A stretch of DNA of 64,000 nt from Terriglobia bacterium. Lineage in GTDB: Bacteria > Acidobacteriota > Terriglobia > Acidiferrales > UBA7541. The stretch covers positions 104,045 through 168,044 of the forward strand of contig JAIQFB010000013.1 of NCBI GenBank assembly GCA_020073485.1. Direction: 5' to 3'. This document shows, in pieces, positions 58,106-64,000 of the stretch; within the stretch, counting starts at the first letter, position 1; every line of letters begins with the position of its first letter. The notes beneath the pieces were generated by a model. That model saw only the letters and a program-made list of their open reading frames with translations, made no database searches and was not told the origin of the DNA. A program made the position numbers and the translations under genes.

Positions 58106-58486
58106 TTGAAACACGTGGCGTACTGCCTGCTGCTGTTCTTCGCCGCGCTGTTTGTTTCGGCTCCGCTGGCGGCGCATCACGGAGAAACCAATTACGACAC
58201 CACCAGGATGGTGACCGTCAAAGCCGCGACAGTGACGAATTTCGAGTTCATCAATCCACACACACAAATCTATCTCGACGTGAAAAACGAAAATGGCGAG
58301 ATCGAGAAATGGACGTGCGAGGCGCGCAGCCCGGCGATGCTGGTGCGCAACGGCGGCTGGGACAAGACCACGCTCAAGCCCGGAGACGTCATCACCGCCA
58401 TCGGCTTTCAGGCCAGGAATGGAACCAAGATTTTGCGCCTGAAGAAGATTGTCCTGGCCAACGGCAAGGAACTGCCCGATCTATAG
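58106..58486 (+). CDS. DUF6152 family protein, copy 1
   Basis: 126 residues from TTG 58106, placed 8 bases after AGGAGG (a second TTG at 58100 is too close). Signal peptide MKHVAYCLLLFFAALFVSAP, cleaved near SAPLAAHH. Mature N-terminus AAHHGETNYDTTRMVTVKAA and the central TNFEFINPHTQIYLDVKNEN carry the family's HH and NPH-QIY signatures. The C-terminal domain is compact and beta-rich. Possibly a metal-binding exported protein, given the exposed N-terminal His pair (inference). A paralogue follows at once. Confidence 0.88.
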   Translation: MKHVAYCLLLFFAALFVSAPLAAHHGETNYDTTRMVTVKAATVTNFEFINPHTQIYLDVKNENGEIEKWTCEARSPAMLVRNGGWDKTTLKPGDVITAIGFQARNGTKILRLKKIVLANGKELPDL

Positions 58487-58517
58487 AACGCCTCGGTTGA
58501 TTTCGCAAAGGTGTCGC

Positions 58518-58913
58518 ATGAATTCTAAACTGTCGGCTTTAATTGTATTAATCGTGAGTCTGTTTGCTGTCACCGGCCCGGTATCGGCGCACCACGGCAA
58601 TTCCGCCTACGACGAGGAACACCAGATCGCCGTTACCGGGACGGTAACGGAGTTCGTGTGGTCCAATCCGCATTGCCAGATCTATATGGACGTGAAGGAT
58701 GCCCAAGGCAAAGTGGTTAATTGGGCGATTGAAAGCCAAAGTCCGGGGATTCTGCGCCGGAACAGTTGGACCAAGACTACTCTCAAGCCGGGAGACCAGA
58801 TTACGGTGACGCTGGCTCCCGCCAAGAACGGCGCGGCCGTGGGATTCTCCGGAAATAAAGAGGGGAAAGTGGTGTTTTCCGATGGGCGTATTTTGAAAAT
58901 GGATGTGCGGTAG
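58518..58913 (+). CDS. DUF6152 family protein, copy 2
   Basis: 131 residues from ATG 58518, AAAGG upstream. Signal peptide MNSKLSALIVLIVSLFAVTG; mature start SAHHGNSAYDEEHQIAVTGT. Shares the WSNPHCQIYMDVKDAQGKVV core and a TTLKPGDQITVTLAPAKNGA region with copy 1, but has an extra Cys in the NPHCQIY motif. Clearly a tandem duplicate diverged in sequence. Co-directional, 31 bases after copy 1. Confidence 0.88.
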   Translation: MNSKLSALIVLIVSLFAVTGPVSAHHGNSAYDEEHQIAVTGTVTEFVWSNPHCQIYMDVKDAQGKVVNWAIESQSPGILRRNSWTKTTLKPGDQITVTLAPAKNGAAVGFSGNKEGKVVFSDGRILKMDVR

Positions 58914-58945
58914 CGGTTTCCGAGATTTTGTGAGTCCACGGAAGG

Positions 58946-59752
58946 ATGTTTCCGGTGCAAGCACGCACTCGACATTTGCCGGCGTACGCGATCGCAGCCT
59001 TGTCGGTGGGAATGCTGTTGTCGTCCGCTGTCTGGGCTATGCCCGCGCCGCAGCAAGCTGCGTCAAAAGCGTCCGCGGCGCCCGCCCCGAAACGCGATCT
59101 GACCGGCGTATGGCAACTCCAGGGAACCGGAAGCGCCGAGAGCGCCGTGCCTGATAAGGACATGCCCCCCATGACGCCGTGGGCGAAGGTCAGGTTCGAC
59201 GCCGAGAAGCCAGGGTACGGACCTCGAGGCGCGCCGGGCGGAAACGATCCCATCTTGCAATGCGACCCGATCGGTTTCCCGCGCATTATGTATATGCCTT
59301 TGCCGATGGAATTCGTTCAAGTTCCCGGCCGCATGGTGCAGTTTTTCGAGCGTGAACACGAATATCGGACGATCTGGACCGATGGGCGGTCGCTTCCCCA
59401 GGATGCCGATCCCACATGGTACGGCTACGCAATTGGCCGCTGGGAAGGAGACGATACGTTCGTGGTGGAATCCAGCGGCTTCAACGACAAGACCTGGCTG
59501 GCCCCCACCGGGTACCCGCATAGCGAAGACATGCGCATCACCGAGCGCTATCGCCGCCTGGACTCAGATACCATTCAGTACCAGATCACGATCACCGACC
59601 CGACGGCCTATGCGCGGCCCGCCGTGGGACCTCCGAGAATCTACAAGCGCAAGCCCGGCGCGGAACTGGAAGAACTCCCTTGCGTGTGGTCGGAAGAAAA
59701 TTCTTTCACAAAACGAATCAGGGAACCCGCCGCCAGCAAACCTGCGAAATAA
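58946..59752 (+). CDS. Secreted protein, cluster paralogue A2 (unknown function)
   Basis: 268 residues from ATG 58946. GTG 58955 may be the true start, since GGAAGG lies 9 bases before it and directly abuts the ATG. Signal peptide, then DLTGVWQLQGTGSAESAVPD (compare the DLSGVW of A1). CDPIGFPRIMYMPLPMEFVQ and GRWEGDDTFVVESSGFNDKT WLAPTGYPHSEDMRITERYR track the A1 motifs in order. The C-terminus ends KRIREPAASKPAK. Only 32 bases after the second DUF6152 gene. Confidence 0.8.
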   Translation: MFPVQARTRHLPAYAIAALSVGMLLSSAVWAMPAPQQAASKASAAPAPKRDLTGVWQLQGTGSAESAVPDKDMPPMTPWAKVRFDAEKPGYGPRGAPGGNDPILQCDPIGFPRIMYMPLPMEFVQVPGRMVQFFEREHEYRTIWTDGRSLPQDADPTWYGYAIGRWEGDDTFVVESSGFNDKTWLAPTGYPHSEDMRITERYRRLDSDTIQYQITITDPTAYARPAVGPPRIYKRKPGAELEELPCVWSEENSFTKRIREPAASKPAK

Positions 59753-59795
59753 CCTATACTCACTCACGCATCCAAAGAGACAAAGGAGAACGGGA

Positions 59796-61451
59796 ATGAC
59801 ATGTAACCCCATGCGGCCGTCGTTCAAGATTATTTTGGCGTGCGCCTTGCTGTTTCTTTCAGGCCGCGTTGTCATAGCCGCGGAAAACAGCGCCAGCATT
59901 GAAGGTGTGGTTCAAGACGCGTCGGGGAAGCCTGTGGCGGGTGCGTTCGTAAAATTGAAGAACAACGATCGCCATCTGGAATTCATGGTCATCAGCCAGG
60001 CGCAAGGCCGCTACACAGCCGGTAATCTTCCCGCGGGACAATATGTGGTGCAGGGCGTTGGCGGGGGATATCAGAGCAAAGCTTCCGCGCCGATCACCGT
60101 GGCTGAGGGCAAGCCCGGGAAGCTGGATTTGTCGCTCGCCGTCAAGCAAGGGCCCATGCTGCCGCGCGCCTGGCCGATGAAGACTCCCGAAGCGCTCATG
60201 GTCACGGTCTCGAAAGAATTGCCGGAAGGCGACGGCAAGAAACTGGTCGCGGCGCGGTGCACCACGTGCCATGACACCAAGATGTTCGTGGGCTTCCACA
60301 TGCCGCGCGACCGCTGGGCCTTCACCGTGCGCAGGATGCGCGGCCGCATCGTAGCCGCAAAAATCCGCGACCTGTCCGAAGACGAAACGAAGCTGGCGAT
60401 CGATTATCTTTCCTCCAATTTCGGACCGGTGCGCCAAGCGGATCTCAACAGCAGGCTGCCTCGCACTTTGCTGGAGGGAAAATCGTTGCATTACCGCGTG
60501 GTGCAGTACGACATTTCCGACAGCGACGTGGGCGCCGAGCCGCATGACGTGGCCGTCGATCCGCACGGCAACGGATGGGTGAGCGAGCGCACGGGCAAGC
60601 TGGGCCGCCTGGATTCCAAGACGCTGGAATTCACGGAAGTCCCCATTCCGGCCGGGCCTGCTCCGACCAACGGACAGGTGCTTGGGAACCTGCAGATCGA
60701 CGCCAAGGGTCAGCTGTGGGTTCCGGACGGGCCGAACTACCGCTGGCTGAATTACGACATCAATACGGGCAAATTCACGGTCTACGACTGGCCCAAGGAT
60801 GTGCGCGCCGATGCCGGCGGCAATTCCATGGTGATTCATCCGAATGGACAAATCTGGGAGACCGGCGGCAACCAGGTGCGCATGCTCATCACGTCCACCA
60901 AGGAATTCAAATTTTATGACACGCCTTCGTACCTTGCCACGCAGCAGCCTACCGGCGCCTACGGCATCACGACGGCCGGCGACGGTTCGGTCTGGTGGGC
61001 CGAGGATGGGGCCGACCGTATGGCGAGAGTCGATCCGGTGACCGGCAAGGTCGAGGAGTTCAAGATTCCCTTCGACGGCGTGGCCTACCCGCGCCGGATG
61101 AGCCACGATGCACGCGGCGACGTCTGGGTGGGACTGTGGAACGCGGGACTCCTTATGAAGGTCGACTACGAAACCAAGCAGATGACGTTCTTCGCGCCGC
61201 CGACCGAAACCAACGGCGCCTATTCGGTCACTGTCGACCGGAAAAATAATCTCATTTGGGTGAGCGAGCAGCAGGCCGACAAAATCGCCCGCTACAATCC
61301 CAAGACCGGAGAATGGGTGGAGTTTCCGCTGCCCGATTCCGAGTCGGATCCGAGAAGAATCGAGATCGATCCCAATAATCCCAATCGCGTGTGGTGGAGC
61401 GGAAATCTCTCGGGATACATGGGATTTGTCGAAGTCCTCAGCGGGAACTGA
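59796..61451 (+). CDS. Secreted Ig-like + haem c site + streptogramin-lyase-like propeller protein
   Basis: 551 residues from ATG 59796, AAGGAG 8 bases before. The frame is open back to 59352, overlapping the previous gene, and is not used. Signal peptide, then a carboxypeptidase-regulatory-like Ig domain (about 32-110: SIEGVVQDASGKPVAGAFVK). A haem c motif CTTCHD (about residue 153) lies in a short cytochrome-like region. The last 320 residues are a Vgb-like propeller: GAEPHDVAVDPHGNGWVSER, NLQIDAKGQLWVPDGPNYRW, AYGITTAGDGSVWWAEDGAD, PRRMSHDARGDVWVGLWNAG. Fusing a haem site to this propeller suggests electron transfer rather than antibiotic lysis (inference). Confidence 0.85.
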   Translation: MTCNPMRPSFKIILACALLFLSGRVVIAAENSASIEGVVQDASGKPVAGAFVKLKNNDRHLEFMVISQAQGRYTAGNLPAGQYVVQGVGGGYQSKASAPITVAEGKPGKLDLSLAVKQGPMLPRAWPMKTPEALMVTVSKELPEGDGKKLVAARCTTCHDTKMFVGFHMPRDRWAFTVRRMRGRIVAAKIRDLSEDETKLAIDYLSSNFGPVRQADLNSRLPRTLLEGKSLHYRVVQYDISDSDVGAEPHDVAVDPHGNGWVSERTGKLGRLDSKTLEFTEVPIPAGPAPTNGQVLGNLQIDAKGQLWVPDGPNYRWLNYDINTGKFTVYDWPKDVRADAGGNSMVIHPNGQIWETGGNQVRMLITSTKEFKFYDTPSYLATQQPTGAYGITTAGDGSVWWAEDGADRMARVDPVTGKVEEFKIPFDGVAYPRRMSHDARGDVWVGLWNAGLLMKVDYETKQMTFFAPPTETNGAYSVTVDRKNNLIWVSEQQADKIARYNPKTGEWVEFPLPDSESDPRRIEIDPNNPNRVWWSGNLSGYMGFVEVLSGN

Positions 61452-61614
61452 CCGAACTCGCGCGAGGAGCCGCCTTCGCCGGCCCTCGTCGCAGGATGGA
61501 AAATTCCATCCAAAAATTCTGCGCGGCGGCGGGAATTCAAAGATATATTTTTAGCGTGGGAGAGGGTGTCTCCCGCATATTCTTCTGTTTCGCAAGTTCG
61601 GAGGGAATCGCGAC

Positions 61615-62160
61615 ATGGGGAAAAAGGGACTACGGTTTCTGCTGGCCTTCGGCGTTCTGGGCGCACTCGCCTTCTGCATCTCCGGAGCCCGAACCAGCCG
61701 GGCGGATGACGATCCTTCCGCCAGCCTGATCGGTTCGTGGAGAGGCACGCGGCACGCGCCGGGAACAATCGCTGTTCGTCATAATCTAGTGTCTTTCATG
61801 CCCGGCGGCGCGGTAATTGAGGCGGGGCAGTCGGTGTACGCGACCGGGGCTTCGTTCGGCAATGGAACATTCATGGAAACCACGTTTATCGGAACCTGGG
61901 TGAGCGAAGGACACGGCAATTTCGTGGCGCACCTGATCTCGAATATCCAGGATGCGCCCGCGGCCAAGGGAACGCCGCTGGGCACGGAAAATCTCACGAT
62001 CCGATTCCATATGGAAAACGGAAAAAACGGAAAAGAATTGAAAGGCACGATGGAAGGGATCTTCCTGGACACGGAAGGAAATACGCTGGCGCAAGTGCCG
62101 TCCGGATTGACCTGGGATGCCGTGCCACTGACGATCACGTCAAATGGATATGAAAAGTAG
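61615..62160 (+). CDS. Secreted protein of unknown function
   Basis: 181 residues, GGAGGG 8 bases before ATG 61615. N-terminal signal LRFLLAFGVLGALAFCISGA. The mature domain is beta-rich with LIGSWRGTRHAPGTIAVRHN, GTFMETTFIGTWVSEGHGNF and LKGTMEGIFLDTEGNTLAQV, resembling a lipocalin-like or allene-oxide-cyclase-like barrel; this is tentative. The stop TAG (62158-62160) is contributed by the first bases of the adjoining palindromic repeat. Begins 163 bases after the cluster. Confidence 0.75.
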   Translation: MGKKGLRFLLAFGVLGALAFCISGARTSRADDDPSASLIGSWRGTRHAPGTIAVRHNLVSFMPGGAVIEAGQSVYATGASFGNGTFMETTFIGTWVSEGHGNFVAHLISNIQDAPAAKGTPLGTENLTIRFHMENGKNGKELKGTMEGIFLDTEGNTLAQVPSGLTWDAVPLTITSNGYEK

Positions 62161-62179
62161 GACAGGCTGAAGCCTGTCC
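62157..62179. repeat. Single palindrome overlapping the preceding stop codon
   Basis: GTAGGACAGGCTGAAGCCTG plus TCC; same core as 32576-32601. Its GTAG contains the stop codon of the 61615 gene. Confidence 0.75.
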
Positions 62180-62232
62180 GCTGGATTTTCGGCGCTAAGA
62201 TTGAACGCCGGTTGGGGTATACTTGAAAACCT

Positions 62233-62748
62233 ATGCGACTACATAACACGATTGCAATCACGGCAGCACTCGCATTTTCACTGGCCATTTCCGCGTCCGC
62301 GCAAACGGTCAAGGTGCAACTCAACAACGCCCAGGGACAGAGCGTGGGCACGGCGGAACTTTCGCCGGCCGCGCAAGGCGTGAACATTAAACTCAACCTG
62401 ATGAATCTTGCGCCGGGCGAGCACGCCATTCACGTGCACGCAGTGGCCAAGTGCGAAGGGCCGGGGTTCACGACCGCCGGCGGGCACTTTAACCCGGACA
62501 TGAAGCATCACGGTCTGCAGAATCCGGACGGCCCGCACGCCGGGGACATGCCGAATTTCACGGTAGCCGCGGATGGAACCGCGAAGGCGACGGTGGTCGC
62601 GCCGGGCGTGACCATGGGCGACGACGCCCACTCGATCTTCACCAATGGCGGCACCGCGCTGGTGATTCACGAAAAATCCGACGACATGAAGAGCGATCCA
62701 GCCGGCAACGCGGGCGCGCGCATCGCCTGTGGCACGATCACAAAATAA
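62233..62748 (+). CDS. sodC: Cu/Zn superoxide dismutase
   Basis: 171 residues from ATG 62233. Periplasmic dismutation of superoxide. Signal peptide MRLHNTIAITAALAFSLAIS; the copper-binding HVHAVAKC and zinc loop GHFNPDMKHHGLQNPDGPHA GDMPN are intact, as is the C-terminal VIHEKSDDMKSDPAGNAGAR IACGTI. Disulfide Cys pair (AVAKC and IACG) present. A -10-like TATACT (62218-62223) ends 9 bases before the ATG and no ribosome site is seen, so translation may be leaderless. Confidence 0.96.
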   Translation: MRLHNTIAITAALAFSLAISASAQTVKVQLNNAQGQSVGTAELSPAAQGVNIKLNLMNLAPGEHAIHVHAVAKCEGPGFTTAGGHFNPDMKHHGLQNPDGPHAGDMPNFTVAADGTAKATVVAPGVTMGDDAHSIFTNGGTALVIHEKSDDMKSDPAGNAGARIACGTITK

Positions 62749-62781
62749 GTGATTTTACTGTGTTTTTCACGGTTTTTGACC

Positions 62782-62810
62782 GCGCCGCCGGAAGGGGTTA
62801 GCGGCGGCGC
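62782..62810. other. Strong GC hairpin after sodC
   Basis: Stem GCGCCGCCG (62782-62790) with CGGCGGCGC (62802-62810), 11-base loop, no T run. Could slow or block transcription from sodC into the rRNA leader. Confidence 0.5.
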
Positions 62811-62851
62811 CGGGAAATTCACAGAATAATCACAATCGTGAAAAGCAGCAC

Positions 62852-62879
62852 TTGACGAAAGAAAGGTTTCTGCTATACT
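62852..62879 (+). promoter_or_regulatory. rRNA-type promoter upstream of the 23S gene
   Basis: A -35 TTGACG (62852-62857), 16-base spacer and -10 TATACT (62874-62879), with T-rich and A-rich flanks. It directs transcription toward the 23S gene; no other strong promoter-like pair is seen between sodC and 23S. Confidence 0.7.
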
Positions 62880-62885
62880 CTCGAT

Positions 62886-63057
62886 TCGTCTGACGAATGG
62901 CAGTTGTGCCACGTTAGTGTCAGGGGCGTTCGGAGTTTCGGTAGACCTGTCAAAGTGAGGTCAATTACGAACTCAGGATAGCAATCAGTCGAGCATCGCG
63001 CGAACCCGTCCGGGTAGTTGCGGACGGTTTGGCCCGGCGCTCGACGCCGGGTTTTTT
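62886..63057 (+). ncRNA. Candidate structured leader or small RNA ahead of 23S
   Basis: The interval from the expected start to an intrinsic terminator is about 172 bases. Successive hairpins are at about 62884-62898 (ATTCGT/ACGAAT), 62898-62911 (TGGCA/TGCCA), 62944-62962 (GACCT/AGGTC), 63006-63027 (CCGTCC/GGACGG) and the terminator 63033-63051 (CCCGGCG/CGCCGGG) followed by six T. It matches no RNA family I recognise. It could be a stand-alone small RNA or an attenuated rRNA leader. Confidence 0.4.
63033..63057 (+). terminator. Intrinsic terminator inside the rRNA leader
   Basis: Perfect 7-bp stem, 5-base loop (CTCGA) and TTTTTT (63052-63057). It lies upstream of the boxA-like element and 350 bases before 23S. 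Confidence 0.85.
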
Positions 63058-63136
63058 ATTGTTCCGCACCCTTTGAGAACGAAGGCGAGCGGACGTCTCA
63101 CCGGGAGTGAGGCGGCCTGGACGGTCCAGGCACAAG

Positions 63137-63151
63137 GATCTTTGACAACTG
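63137..63151 (+). promoter_or_regulatory. boxA-like antitermination element
   Basis: GGATCTTTGACAACTG resembles the boxA of pre-rRNA (consensus like TGCTCTTTAACA), placed about 255 bases before the 23S start. The same bases contain a TTGACA with a weak -10 (TTTGTA) 17 bases on, so an internal promoter is also possible. Confidence 0.5.
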
Positions 63152-63268
63152 AATAGGCTGGCATTTTGTATCGCGTTTGGGATTCGCACGAATCCTGAAT
63201 GTGGTACGAAATCTGCAAATTCTGCTCGAGTTGAGCAAATTGTGGAAAGGCGAGCTTGCTCGACATCT

Positions 63269-63371
63269 GATTCTTCCGTTCTGCAAGAAACGGAAGAATC
63301 CTTTCGTCCCGTGAAAACGGGGCTCTGGATGAGCATTCTGAACCGAAGCGGATTCCGCAAGGGATCCGCGG
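63269..63371 (+). other. Pre-23S leader hairpins
   Basis: A 12-bp perfect stem (63269-63280 with 63289-63300) and a GCGGATTCC / GGGATCCGC hairpin (63348-63356 with 63361-63369) lie just ahead of the mature 5' end. They may contribute to processing of the precursor. Confidence 0.5.
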
Positions 63372-63405
63372 AAGTGAAGGTGGTCACGTGTTGGGTGAGT
63401 TTTAT

Positions 63406-64000
<595 letters not shown>

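Overview
The window is bacterial chromosome, most likely from an Acidobacteriota member (probably class Terriglobia). This is inferred from gene content: a 1244-residue Oar-like TonB-dependent receptor with a carboxypeptidase-regulatory N-terminus, DUF6152 proteins, a streptogramin-lyase-like propeller with a haem c site, PEGA, SYLF and membrane-bound winged-helix proteins, many secreted proteins, a GC-rich coding style and dispersed REP-like palindromes. No database search was possible, so the placement rests on recognised protein families.

Layout. 1-6182: the 3' end of rpoB, rpoC and a strong terminator. 6247-7173: a frameshifted antitoxin-like gene and an intact higBA toxin-antitoxin pair. 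7411-16975: a PAS hybrid histidine kinase, a secreted unknown, a small MerR-like protein, DinB, gatCA, an ExeA-like ATPase and a frameshifted STAS-like gene. 17072-24702: a GMC dehydrogenase with its subunit 3, two tandem NTF2-like secreted paralogues, a membrane-bound regulator, a START-like protein and a CDP-alcohol phosphotransferase. 24953-38397: a TonB receptor, a BKACE enzyme, ispG, PEGA, FUSC, HD, XRE, GNAT, glpX, an exported DUF711 protein and a glutaryl-CoA-dehydrogenase-like enzyme. 38606-44897: an ATP synthase operon (b, b', delta, alpha, gamma, beta, epsilon) with its own promoter and without the a and c subunits. 44947-50060: glutaredoxin, nagA, tonB and an M48 metalloprotease. 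50365-55514: the Oar-like receptor and a SYLF protein. 55862-61451: a run of six secreted proteins built largely from duplicated families. 61615-62748: a secreted unknown and sodC. 62852-64000: an rRNA-type promoter, a structured leader ending in an intrinsic terminator, a boxA-like element and the 5' part of a 23S rRNA gene.

How parts fit together. Core functions (transcription, amidotransferase, isoprenoid synthesis, gluconeogenesis, ATP synthesis) are interleaved with cell-envelope genes. Two TonB-dependent receptors and one TonB protein are present, but no exbB/exbD. The six secreted proteins at 55862-61451 are spaced closely enough to be one transcription unit and may form a periplasmic module of unknown function.

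The most unusual signals are: a 23S gene with its own promoter and no 16S anywhere in the preceding 62 kb; a structured leader or small RNA ahead of it; a family of two-armed palindromic elements whose arm sequences differ but whose architecture is constant; AT-rich short-unit repeats on both sides of atpD; and two genes each disrupted by a single missing base in a homopolymer, which could be decay or assembly error.
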